Source: Pseudomonas sp. SDI (GTDB lineage: Bacteria > Pseudomonadota > Gammaproteobacteria > Pseudomonadales > Pseudomonadaceae). From it: a stretch of DNA of 64,000 bases. Of this stretch, positions 18,084 through 26,838 are shown piece after piece; position 1 is the stretch's first letter; each line of letters starts with the position of its first letter. The notes below the pieces were generated by a model that searched no databases, was not told the origin of the DNA, and was given only the letters and a program-made list of their open reading frames with translations. Location: NCBI RefSeq assembly GCF_003105155.1, contig NZ_QETK01000021.1, positions 1-64,000 on the forward strand. Reading direction: 5' to 3'. Position numbers and translations under genes: made by a program.

Positions 18084-19279
18084 CCTTGATGAGCGGTGTG
18101 CAACGTGGCGATCAGGCGGACCTGTTCGTCGTAGGCCTGAGCAAAATCGCGCGCCAACAACCGCGCGCTGAACTCATCGTCCTGCAGCAAGGCCCGGTGA
18201 TACCGGCCATAGGCGCGCCAGCGTTTGCCGGCCGTTGCGAGCAGCGGCCGGTCACCGGCCCGCTCGAAGCGCAGTACCAGTTGCTGCGGCGAGAACTGTT
18301 CGAGGGTGGCGCGCAACGTCGTGCGGCAGGCCGAGAGCAAGGCCACCTGGTGGGCCTGGACATCGTGAAAGGCGCGGGCGATGTACTGCTGGCCGTTGAC
18401 CTGACCGGCAACATCGGGCCGCAACAGCAACGCCAGCGCCTTGCTACTGCCGGCACTCGACCGCAGCGGATCGCGACTGTCGAGTCGTGTACCGGTACGC
18501 ACCAGCTGCAGTTCGTCTTTCAGGTCGCTGCGGGTGCGCAAGCATTGCTGCAAATCGCCGATGCTTTGCGCCAGCAACTGCGCGGCCTTGATCGCCAGGG
18601 CTTCGCGCTCGTCGCTCGCCAGCGCACTCAGGTCGACCCCCAGCGCCGCACCGAATTGCGTCCAGAACACCGCCGATCGCGCGCTCTCGTCCGGCATTGA
18701 CTCGACCGCTAGCGCCGGCACCGATGAGGCAGGCGCCACCAGCTCGGGCAGCGGCAGGTGCTCGACGTCGATACGCGCATAGTCGGCGCATCGGTGGGCC
18801 TCCAGCGCAGGCTGATGCAATGCCGCCAGACCGTCGTCCACAGTAGACGCCTGAACGTGCGGATCGGGCGCGAGCAGCGGATTGAGCAGATAGATATCGT
18901 CGGGAATGACCGTGCCCTTCGACAGTGGCAGGCCGCTACGCGCGTCAGCGGCGGCGTGCGGCTCACGCAGCCGCGCGAGAATCTCGAAACTGCTCATGCG
19001 AAACCGTGCCCCCGACTCGATACGAAACGCCTGTTGCTCGGGTAATTGCGCACCGGTCGCCGTGAAGGTGCCGTTGCGGCTGGTATCGGTCAGGTAGAAC
19101 GCCCCCTGCCTGAAGCTGATGCTGGCGTGACGGTTGGACAGGTGCTTGCTGGCATCCGGGATACTCCAGTCGCAGTCGGCGGCGCGGCCGATCACCCCAC
19201 CGCGCACGTCGAAGACATGCGTGCTGGCATGCAGCGGGACCGTCTGACAGGTGCTCTGGATCTCGAGGACTAATTCCAT
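18080..19279 (-). CDS. tagH: T6SS FHA-domain protein (TagH/Fha2-like)
   Basis: A 399-residue protein with an N-terminal forkhead-associated domain. The phosphothreonine-binding features are Gly31-Arg32, NRHA at 49-52 and Asn69-Gly70. The C-terminal half matches the TagH/VasC T6SS-specific region. In other T6SS loci the FHA protein is phosphorylated by the kinase and triggers assembly; the nearby stk1/stp1 pair makes this likely here. It overlaps the small lipoprotein gene by 10 bp and tssJ by 4 bp. Confidence 0.92.
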   Translation of the reverse strand: MELVLEIQSTCQTVPLHASTHVFDVRGGVIGRAADCDWSIPDASKHLSNRHASISFRQGAFYLTDTSRNGTFTATGAQLPEQQAFRIESGARFRMSSFEILARLREPHAAADARSGLPLSKGTVIPDDIYLLNPLLAPDPHVQASTVDDGLAALHQPALEAHRCADYARIDVEHLPLPELVAPASSVPALAVESMPDESARSAVFWTQFGAALGVDLSALASDEREALAIKAAQLLAQSIGDLQQCLRTRSDLKDELQLVRTGTRLDSRDPLRSSAGSSKALALLLRPDVAGQVNGQQYIARAFHDVQAHQVALLSACRTTLRATLEQFSPQQLVLRFERAGDRPLLATAGKRWRAYGRYHRALLQDDEFSARLLARDFAQAYDEQVRLIATLHTAHQG

Positions 19280-19440
19280 GACGACGGTACTCCTGACAGT
19301 GACTGGCCGCGGTTGAGCGACTGCGGATCACCCAACGGCCGGTATTCGTGGTCGCTGAACCGGTAGTTGCCCGAGCACGCGCTCAAGCCAGCCAGCAAGG
19401 TGAGTAACAGCAAGGCGCGAGCCCAGGGTCGAACAGGCAT
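19270..19440 (-). CDS. Small T6SS-associated lipoprotein (OrfX position)
   Basis: A predicted 56-residue lipoprotein with a clear type II signal: a basic N-region, a Leu-rich core and lipobox LSAC (Cys22). The mature peptide is only about 35 residues (SGNYRFSDHEYRPLGDPQS in the middle). The ATG at 19440 is preferred because it starts the signal peptide directly and has GGAG upstream. Starts at 19455 and 19485 are also open. It sits between sfa and the FHA gene, the place of orfX in HSI-II. The function is unknown; tiny T6SS lipoproteins are easily missed by annotation. Confidence 0.65.
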   Translation of the reverse strand: MPVRPWARALLLLTLLAGLSACSGNYRFSDHEYRPLGDPQSLNRGQSLSGVPSSWN

Positions 19441-19481
19441 CGGAGGGGTCTCCATGAGGAACGTTGAAAAACGGAAGGCAT

Positions 19482-20996
19482 TCATTCCTGCAACTCACTC
19501 AGGTCGACGTTCAGCCGCCCCAGGCGGTACAGCAAGGTGCGCCGTGGCAGGCCCAGTTCGCGGGCCGAGAGGGTCTGATTGCCGCCGTTGCGGCGCAGGC
19601 AACTGAGCAGGTAGGCGCGTTCGACCCGCCCCAGGTAATCACGCAGGTACGCGCTGCCGTCCTCGGCATCGCTGGCGCGTTCGTCGCCGTAATGGAAGTG
19701 CCCAGCCAGCAGTTCGGAACCTTCACACAGCAGCACCGCCCGCTCGACCATGCCCTTGAGCTCGCGCACGTTGCCGGGGAAGGCATGCCCAGCCAGCCGG
19801 CCGAGGGCCGCCGGCGACCAGCCCAGCGGCTCACGGCCAAGGAACGCGCAGGCCTTGTCGGAGAAATGCCGGGCCAGCGCCAGCACATCGGCGCCGCGCT
19901 GGCGCAGCGCCGGTAGCTCGATGGGAAATTGCGCCAGGCGGTAATAGAGGTCTTCGCGGAACGTGCCCTGGGCAACCATGGCGGCCAAATCGCGGTGAGT
20001 GGCGGCAATGATGCGCACGTCGATGCTGTGGGTGTCGGTGCTGCCCAACGGGCGAATCTCACCCTCCTGCAACACGCGCAACAATTTGGCTTGCAGCGAC
20101 AACGGCATGTCACCAATTTCGTCGAGCAATAGCGTGCCGCCCTGGGCAGCATCGAACAGCCCCTGGCGATCGCGGTCGGCGCCGGTAAAGGCACCTTTGC
20201 GGTAGCCGAACAGCTCACTTTCGAGCAGGTCCTCGGGGAATGCCGCGCAGTTCTGCACGATGAACTTCTTCGAACGCCGTGGGCCATATTCGTGCAACGC
20301 CCGCGCCACGACCTCCTTGCCGGTGCCGGTCTCGCCGGTTAACAGAATGGTGTAGGGGCTGTGCAGCACCTTGCCAATCAACTGGTACATGCTGCGCATC
20401 GGCGTACTGGTACCGATCAGGCCGTAACCATTCGCCACGGGCAACGCGGCTGCCGGGGCCGGTCGGCCGGGCTGAACCTTGCGCAACAGCGCCGCCTGCG
20501 CCATGACCGATGCCCCGAGCAAACGCAGTGACTCGGCGTAGCCGTGCAACTCAACCCGCCGCGGGCTCGCACACACCAGCAGCCCTTCGACCACGCCCGC
20601 CTCTGCCGTCAACGGAATACACAGCAAGGCACGCCACGCCGCCGCACATTGGGGCAGAAACCCGCTCTGGTAAACGCCCTCATCCAGCGTATCGAGGCAC
20701 ATCACCTGGTTCTGGCAGAGGCTGAACTGAAGGATCTGCTCGCCGTGATAATCAGCCGCCAGTCCAGCACGCTGCGGCACCTGCAGGGTACCGTGCAGGC
20801 ATTCGGCACTCAGTGCCAATTGACTGTGGCCGGCATCCAGCAGGTACACCTGGGCCACTTCGCTGTCGCTGAGCCGCGCCGCCAGCAGCGCAAACTCGCC
20901 GAGCAACCGGCTTGGCGTAGCGAACTGCGCCAGCCCGGCGATAGCCTGCAGCAACTGCTCGGCATAGGCCAACGGCTGCGCCAGGTGAGCAAACAT
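19482..20996 (-). CDS. sfa: Sigma-54-dependent transcriptional activator (Sfa-like)
   Basis: A 504-residue bacterial enhancer-binding protein, equivalent by position to Sfa2 of HSI-II. A GAF-like sensory region occupies residues 1-180. The central AAA+ domain has Walker A GETGTGKE near 221-228 and the sigma-54-contact loop GAFTGA near 268-273. A Fis-type helix-turn-helix lies at the C-terminus. No receiver domain is present, so control is not by a two-component kinase. The ATG at 20996 has GGAGG upstream and is chosen over the GTG at 21020. It probably drives hcp and perhaps tssA through the dyads at 30898-31020. Confidence 0.92.
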   Translation of the reverse strand: MFAHLAQPLAYAEQLLQAIAGLAQFATPSRLLGEFALLAARLSDSEVAQVYLLDAGHSQLALSAECLHGTLQVPQRAGLAADYHGEQILQFSLCQNQVMCLDTLDEGVYQSGFLPQCAAAWRALLCIPLTAEAGVVEGLLVCASPRRVELHGYAESLRLLGASVMAQAALLRKVQPGRPAPAAALPVANGYGLIGTSTPMRSMYQLIGKVLHSPYTILLTGETGTGKEVVARALHEYGPRRSKKFIVQNCAAFPEDLLESELFGYRKGAFTGADRDRQGLFDAAQGGTLLLDEIGDMPLSLQAKLLRVLQEGEIRPLGSTDTHSIDVRIIAATHRDLAAMVAQGTFREDLYYRLAQFPIELPALRQRGADVLALARHFSDKACAFLGREPLGWSPAALGRLAGHAFPGNVRELKGMVERAVLLCEGSELLAGHFHYGDERASDAEDGSAYLRDYLGRVERAYLLSCLRRNGGNQTLSARELGLPRRTLLYRLGRLNVDLSELQE

Positions 20997-21006
20997 CCGC
21001 CCTCCG

Positions 21007-23571
21007 TCAGGCGAACTCACAGATCACCTCTTGAGCACCGTCGAGCGTGGCATGCACCTGTTTGAGCACCTTGCCCGCTGCCATCGCGTCGAGCAGGCGG
21101 TCGGCGATCAGCGGCAACAGGTGGCGGTCGAGCAACTGCTCGATCAATCGCGCACCGCTGTCGCCTTGGTTGCAGCGCTCGGCCAGCTGTTGCACCAGCG
21201 CATCGCTGTAACTGAACGCCAGTTGCCGGGCCTTCAGCCGCTGGCCCAGCCGCTCCAGCTTGATCTGCACCAGTTCACGCAACACCGGGCCACTGACCGG
21301 GTAGTACGGCAGCACCTTCATTCGCGCCAGCAGCGCCGGCTTGAAGTGGCGGCTGAGCGCTGGCCGGATGGCGTCCTCAAGCGCGGCGGCACTCGGCGAC
21401 GGGTCGCCCTTGCACAGTGCAACGATCTGTTCGCTGGCCAGGTTGGAGGTCATCAGGATCAGCGTGTTGCGAAAGTCGATTTCGCGCCCCTCGCCGTCGT
21501 TGGCCACGCCCTTGTCGAAGATCTGGTAGAACAGGTTGAGCACGTCGGGGTCGGCTTTCTCCACTTCGTCGAGGAGTACCACCGAGTACGGTTTCTGCCG
21601 CACCGCCTCGGTCAGCATGCCGCCTTCGCCATAGCCAACGTAGCCCGGCGGCGCACCGATCAGGCGCGAGACACTGTGCTTCTCCTGGAACTCGGACATG
21701 TTGAGGGTGGTGACGAAGCGTTCGCCGCCGTACAACAGATCGGCCAGGGCCAGCGCGGTCTCGGTTTTGCCGACGCCAGTAGGACCAACCAGCAGGAACA
21801 CTCCGACCGGAGCATCCGGCATGTTCAAGCCGGCAGCGGCGGCCCGCATAGCCCGATCCAGCGCCTGAACGGCTTGCTCCTGGCCACGAATGCGCTGGCG
21901 CAGGTCGCTGGCAAAGCTGGCGACTTTAGCGTTGTGCTCGCGGGCCAACTGACTCAACGGTACCCCGGTCCAGGCGCTGATCACCTCGGCGACCAAGCGC
22001 GGGCAGACCTCGAAGCTGACCAACCGTTGTTCGGCCTGGGCGCGCTTGAGTGCCTCGCAGGTTTCATGTAACTGCCCACCGAGGCGGTCGCCCTCCATCG
22101 GCGCCACAGCCAATCGCTGGCGCAGATCGAGCACGCGCTCAGCCAGGGTCTTCTGCACGGCCCAACGGGCTTCCAGCTCGGACTGCGCCAATACGGCCTG
22201 CCCAAGCCGCCGCTCCAGCGCCTGCAGGGCGTCTTGATCGATCGGCAGCCCCGCCTCGGTATCCCGGCGCAACGCCTGCCGTTGCCGCTCACCCTCGACC
22301 CACTCGCCACGCAGCCGCTGCAACTGCTCGGGGACGGCCGCCAGGCTGATATGCACACGGGCACAGGCCGTATCGAGCACATCCACCGCCTTGTCCGGCA
22401 ATTGCCGCCCGGCCAGGTAGCGCGCCGACAGCTCGGCAGCCGCCACTACCGCGTCGTCACGCAGGTAGACACCATGGCTGCGCTCGTAGACTGGCGCCAG
22501 CCCGCGCAGGATGGTCACCGCCTCACTCACTGTCGGCTCATGCAACTGCACCGGCTGGAAGCGCCGGGCCAGCGCCGGATCCTTCTCGAAGTATTTCTTG
22601 TATTCGGCCCAGGTGGTCGCGGCGATGGTTCGCAGTTCGCCGCGGGCCAGGGCCGGCTTGAGCAGGTTGGCCGCATCGCCGCCACCGGCCTGGCCACCAG
22701 CGCCGATCAGGGTATGTGCCTCATCGATGAACAGGATGATCGGCTTGGGCGAGGCGTTGACCTCTTCGATCAGCCCCTTGAGCCGTCGTTCGAACTCACC
22801 CTTGACGCTGGCACCGGCCTGCAACAGGCCCATGTCCAGGGTCAGCAACTCGACGCCCTGAAGCACCTGCGGCACTTCACCGGTGGCGATGCGCAGGGCC
22901 AGTCCTTCAACGATGGCGGTTTTGCCCACGCCCGCCTCGCCCACCACAATCGGGTTGTTTTTGCGCCGCCGGGCCAGGATATCGATCATTTGTCGAATGG
23001 CCCCATCGCGGCATAACACCGGATCAAGGCTGCCAGCGCGGGCCTGGCCGGTCAGGTTATGGCAGAACGTCGCCAGCAACGATTCGCCCTGCCGGGTCTC
23101 GAACGGGCTGCCCGGCACCGCCTGCCGGGCCAGGGCAAACTCGCGCAGACGATCACCGTCGAGCCGGCTCAGCAGCGCCTGGTAGTGGCTGCCGGCATAG
23201 CGCAGCGGGTTTCGCAACAGGGCCAGAATCAACGCCGCCTGCTCGACATGAGGCTGGCCCAGTTCCAGGTTCGCCAGCAGCAGCGCATCCTGCAGCCACT
23301 GCACCAGCTCAGGTGCGAACACCGGGTTACGCGAAGCACTGTGCTCGGGTCGCGCTTGCAGCGCCGTGGCCAGTTCGGCGAACTCGACCCCCGCCTCCTG
23401 CAACGCTTTGGCGAGCACCCCGTCGGGCCGCTCCAGCAAGGCCAGCAGCAGGTCCTCGACCAGGACTCGACTGCCACCACGGGCCACACAACGCTGGGCC
23501 GAACCCTCCAGATCGCGTCGTGTATCGGCGTCCAGCGCCTTGATCAGTTGCTGCAGGTCTACGTTGATCAT
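21007..23571 (-). CDS. clpV: T6SS sheath-recycling ATPase ClpV (TssH)
   Basis: An 854-residue Clp/Hsp100 AAA+ ATPase that disassembles contracted TssB-TssC sheaths. It has an N-terminal ClpN domain (residues 1-150), a first ATPase with Walker A GEAGVGKT at 211-218 and Walker B LFIDEAH, a middle coiled-coil region, and a second ATPase with Walker A GPTGVGKT near 595. It lies 12 bp after tssG and 10 bp before sfa on the same strand. Confidence 0.96.
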   Translation of the reverse strand: MINVDLQQLIKALDADTRRDLEGSAQRCVARGGSRVLVEDLLLALLERPDGVLAKALQEAGVEFAELATALQARPEHSASRNPVFAPELVQWLQDALLLANLELGQPHVEQAALILALLRNPLRYAGSHYQALLSRLDGDRLREFALARQAVPGSPFETRQGESLLATFCHNLTGQARAGSLDPVLCRDGAIRQMIDILARRRKNNPIVVGEAGVGKTAIVEGLALRIATGEVPQVLQGVELLTLDMGLLQAGASVKGEFERRLKGLIEEVNASPKPIILFIDEAHTLIGAGGQAGGGDAANLLKPALARGELRTIAATTWAEYKKYFEKDPALARRFQPVQLHEPTVSEAVTILRGLAPVYERSHGVYLRDDAVVAAAELSARYLAGRQLPDKAVDVLDTACARVHISLAAVPEQLQRLRGEWVEGERQRQALRRDTEAGLPIDQDALQALERRLGQAVLAQSELEARWAVQKTLAERVLDLRQRLAVAPMEGDRLGGQLHETCEALKRAQAEQRLVSFEVCPRLVAEVISAWTGVPLSQLAREHNAKVASFASDLRQRIRGQEQAVQALDRAMRAAAAGLNMPDAPVGVFLLVGPTGVGKTETALALADLLYGGERFVTTLNMSEFQEKHSVSRLIGAPPGYVGYGEGGMLTEAVRQKPYSVVLLDEVEKADPDVLNLFYQIFDKGVANDGEGREIDFRNTLILMTSNLASEQIVALCKGDPSPSAAALEDAIRPALSRHFKPALLARMKVLPYYPVSGPVLRELVQIKLERLGQRLKARQLAFSYSDALVQQLAERCNQGDSGARLIEQLLDRHLLPLIADRLLDAMAAGKVLKQVHATLDGAQEVICEFA

Positions 23572-23583
23572 ATTCAGGGGTCC

Positions 23584-24591
23584 TCAATGAATTCGGCTGC
23601 CAAGGGTCACCACACCATCGGCGCGCTCGTGGCCCAGCCAGCTGGTCCAGCCCAGGCGACAGACGTTGTGCTGGCCAATGCACAGCGCGCGGATATCGGT
23701 GTGTTGCAAGACCAGGCGCAGGTCGTAGTCGAGCGGGTCGCGCAGGGTGAAGCGCACCAGCGCACAGAGCGGTTGATAGCCCGCGCCGATGGGCAGGAAC
23801 TCGTGAAAACGCTCCCAGGTCAGTTGGCGGATATGAATGCGGAACGTGGCGCCACGATCACGCACGCGCTCGCCGAGCACCGTGTTCTCGCCCAGTTGGC
23901 AGTTGGCGAGCCCGAGGCGGTTACGTTCCTCCTGAAGAATCTCGACGCGGCGCTCGGTGCATTGTTCGATGGTCAGTTCTTCGTGCTTGAAGTAGTAACG
24001 CAGCACCGACTCGATCAACGCCGCCGAATGCGCGCGCAAACTGAGCAGCCCCAAGTACGGCAGCAAGCGTTTCCAGTTCAGGTCGGTGGCCCGGCGAATC
24101 TCTTCGCCTCCCAGGCCCACCAGCGCAAACAGCTGCGCCGAGAACGGGTCGGCGGCCCCGGTTTCGAAGCGCGCGTTGTAGCGATACTTGCGCCAGATCG
24201 GCAGCATCAGTCGCTGCAGACGATGGTGAAACAGGTCGAGAAATTGCCGGGTCGGGTTGCCGTCTTGACTGTCGCCCAGGGCCTGTTCGCCATAGAACGC
24301 CGGCAGCGGCGAACTCGACCCGACCAGGCCAATCACGTTGAAGCGCAGCCGCGCACGCAACTCGCCACGCTCGTGAAAGAACTGCACGCGGTCCACATCG
24401 CTGCCGGGAAAACCCAGGCTCGGGTTGGCCTCGAACTCCACCTGCTCATAGAGCGCTTCCGGGCTCAGGCACGGGTAGGCCGCGCGCAACCGGTCCATCA
24501 CCAGCAGCACGGCCTGGAACAGCGAATACTCACGGATTACCCGGGTCAGCCCATTCAAAGCAGCGGCTGCAGGCCCATGCGTGGTGTCCAT
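23584..24591 (-). CDS. tssG: T6SS baseplate protein TssG
   Basis: A 335-residue TssG (VasB/ImpH family), a wedge component that binds TssF and TssK. Family segments include the N-terminal LTRVIREYSLFQAVLLVMDRL and the central FYGEQALGDSQDG. The ATG at 24591 lies 37 bp inside the tssF 3' end, a normal tssF/tssG overlap. Confidence 0.93.
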   Translation of the reverse strand: MDTTHGPAAAALNGLTRVIREYSLFQAVLLVMDRLRAAYPCLSPEALYEQVEFEANPSLGFPGSDVDRVQFFHERGELRARLRFNVIGLVGSSSPLPAFYGEQALGDSQDGNPTRQFLDLFHHRLQRLMLPIWRKYRYNARFETGAADPFSAQLFALVGLGGEEIRRATDLNWKRLLPYLGLLSLRAHSAALIESVLRYYFKHEELTIEQCTERRVEILQEERNRLGLANCQLGENTVLGERVRDRGATFRIHIRQLTWERFHEFLPIGAGYQPLCALVRFTLRDPLDYDLRLVLQHTDIRALCIGQHNVCRLGWTSWLGHERADGVVTLGSRIH

Positions 24592-26339
24592 TGGTACACC
24601 TCTCCCTGTGTGCTTTTGACTTTCAGTTCGTGGAACGAATTGAGGCTGGCGTAAAGCGCGAAGAACTCGTTGAGTACCGAGGCGAACACGAACAGGTCAC
24701 CCTCGCCGATATAGCCTTGCGGGTTGATCGTCAGTTCAGTGCGCACCCCGCGCAGCGGCAGGCCCTTGTGCAGGCGGTCGATATGCTCGTGGCGAATCGA
24801 CTGGAGCCCTCCCAGCAGGCGCTTGCTGACCCTCTCGGCATGCTGGTCGTAGTAGCGCGGCAAGTCGTAGGTTTCGAGGATCACCTTCAGCGCGTCGACG
24901 TTGGCCAGCGAGAGGTAGTTCAGCGACATGTTGCTGATCAGCTTCCAGAGGAAGTTGCGGTTGACCGGCGGCGCGTAGCTGGGAGTAGCGGGGATGATGT
25001 TGCGAAAAGCCATTTCGCTGGGCGTACCGTCAGCCCCCAAGCAGATGTCGCCTGTGCCCAGCCGTAGCGGCAGGTTCTGGTTGGTGCAGATCAGCTCGGT
25101 GGAAAGGGTCTCCGGCACTTCCACCTCGCGGGCGCCAAAGCTCAGGTAGGTATCCATACCTTCGTGGAGCAACGAGCTGCGCTGACGAACGCTGTAATGC
25201 GGGCTGGCATCGGGCACGTCGAAACTGGCGTCGTGCTCGAACGACTCGAAGGGCACATAGCCGCGGTAGCCGACATTGTCGATCCAGCCGGTCACCGAAC
25301 TAATGGAGAAGACTCCGCAGTCCTTCAGCGCGTAGCCGGAGGGCAACAACAGGTAGTCGTCTTGCTTGCCGTCCAGGCGAATGGGTAACCCGTCATGCTT
25401 GAACAGGTTGACGATGGGTGTGCAGTGCAGCTTGAGGTTGTCCAGGCTCGGCCGCAGGCGCTGGATACCGCTGTTGCGGATGGTGAAGCGCAACTCCACG
25501 CCGCGTACCTGCTTTTGCAAGGTAGCGGGGATGCCCTTGAGCACCTCCAGCCCATGCACGTCGACAAACAGGAACTTGTCCTGAAAGGCGAAGTATTCCT
25601 GTAGGTAGCGGTAGCCGCGGAAGGTGTTGAGCGGATAGGGAATCAATGCCTCCTCTTCGGCAAAGCCCACCGGGGTGACCTGGTCTGCCCGCAGCCTGTA
25701 GGCCAGGTGCTGGCCCGGGGCATCGGCGAACGGCTGGCCTTGCGCGTCCAGCGGCACTACCTCGATACCTTCCAGATTGCGCAGCAGGCACAGGTAGAGG
25801 ATCTGGCTGATGTAACGCTCGCCACACAGGTGCAGCCGCAAACGTTCGAGCTGCAGCTCGCCGAGAAAGCCCTGGCTGCTTACCTCGCTGCGCAACGCCA
25901 GCACTGCACCGTCACCTTTGACGGCGTAGTTCAGTGCAGTCAGTTTCAGCGGTAGCACCTCGGTGTCGTAGCAGGTACGAAAGCGACAACGCACACCGTC
26001 GACCGGCGTGCTTTCGACCGCCGTCTCCCGCGGAACGAGCCGCGCCGGGCCAACCTCCTTCAACGGGTCGAATTGCAGGATGCTGAAGGAAGGCAGTGGC
26101 CGCATATAGTTGGGCCACAGCAGGTGCATCAGCGAGTGCGTGAGCTCGGGTAATTCATCGTCGAGCTTCTGCCGCAAGCGGCCGGTGAGAAAGGCAAAGC
26201 CTTCCAGCAAGCGCTCGACATCCGGGTCCCGCCCGCTCTGCCCAAGAAAGGGCGCCAGAGCAGGACTACGCTCGGCGAAACGTTGGCCCAGTTGGCGCAG
26301 TGCGGTGAGCTCGCTTTGGTAGTAGTGGTTAAAGGACAC
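24555..26339 (-). CDS. tssF: T6SS baseplate protein TssF
   Basis: A 594-residue TssF (VasA/ImpG family), the main baseplate wedge protein. The N-terminal NHYYQSELTALRQLGQRFAE and DPDVERLLEGFAFL motifs are diagnostic. It starts with GTG at 26339 behind AAGG. It follows tssE after a 65-bp gap and overlaps tssG by 37 bp. Confidence 0.94.
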   Translation of the reverse strand: MSFNHYYQSELTALRQLGQRFAERSPALAPFLGQSGRDPDVERLLEGFAFLTGRLRQKLDDELPELTHSLMHLLWPNYMRPLPSFSILQFDPLKEVGPARLVPRETAVESTPVDGVRCRFRTCYDTEVLPLKLTALNYAVKGDGAVLALRSEVSSQGFLGELQLERLRLHLCGERYISQILYLCLLRNLEGIEVVPLDAQGQPFADAPGQHLAYRLRADQVTPVGFAEEEALIPYPLNTFRGYRYLQEYFAFQDKFLFVDVHGLEVLKGIPATLQKQVRGVELRFTIRNSGIQRLRPSLDNLKLHCTPIVNLFKHDGLPIRLDGKQDDYLLLPSGYALKDCGVFSISSVTGWIDNVGYRGYVPFESFEHDASFDVPDASPHYSVRQRSSLLHEGMDTYLSFGAREVEVPETLSTELICTNQNLPLRLGTGDICLGADGTPSEMAFRNIIPATPSYAPPVNRNFLWKLISNMSLNYLSLANVDALKVILETYDLPRYYDQHAERVSKRLLGGLQSIRHEHIDRLHKGLPLRGVRTELTINPQGYIGEGDLFVFASVLNEFFALYASLNSFHELKVKSTQGEVYQWTPRMGLQPLL

Positions 26340-26404
26340 GGATGGTTACCTTTGAACAGGCCGGGGTTCTGAAAAAATGATGCGGCTGGCGAGCGCGGGA
26401 CGCT

Positions 26405-26824
26405 TCATGGCCGCGCCGGGCGAACCTGCACATTGCCGCTGCCATCCAGGCGAGCACTGAAGCTCACCTGACGCCTGCTACCCGCCACCTCCAGCACCCC
26501 GGCGATGGCAAACGCCAGTTTCAGCGGATCGTTGGGCTCTGACCGGGAAACAACCTGCACGCTGCTGAGACGCGGCTCATAAGCCTCGATGAAACGACAG
26601 ATCGAATCACGCGCCTGGTTCAGCGAGTCGTGAAGGCTCAGGCGCATGTCGTTGAGATCGGGCAAGCCGTAGTCGGGCAACGTTTGCACGCTGCCCGCGC
26701 GAGTGCTGAGCATCTTTGCCAGATGGGCGGCAAGCGACTCCATAACACTGTCCTCACGCTGCTGACCCGCACGCTTCGCGGCGTCGCCGTTGAGCCGCTC
26801 GAACAAACTGCCGTAACCGATCAT
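26405..26824 (-). CDS. tssE: T6SS baseplate protein TssE (gp25-like)
   Basis: A 139-residue gp25-like protein that starts sheath polymerisation at the baseplate. The typical gp25 core includes LPDYGLPDLNDM and the later EPRLSSVQV segment. The ATG at 26824 lies 14 bp after the tssC stop, so the two are in one transcript. Confidence 0.93.
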   Translation of the reverse strand: MIGYGSLFERLNGDAAKRAGQQREDSVMESLAAHLAKMLSTRAGSVQTLPDYGLPDLNDMRLSLHDSLNQARDSICRFIEAYEPRLSSVQVVSRSEPNDPLKLAFAIAGVLEVAGSRRQVSFSARLDGSGNVQVRPARP

Positions 26825-26838
26825 GGCGAAACTCCTGG

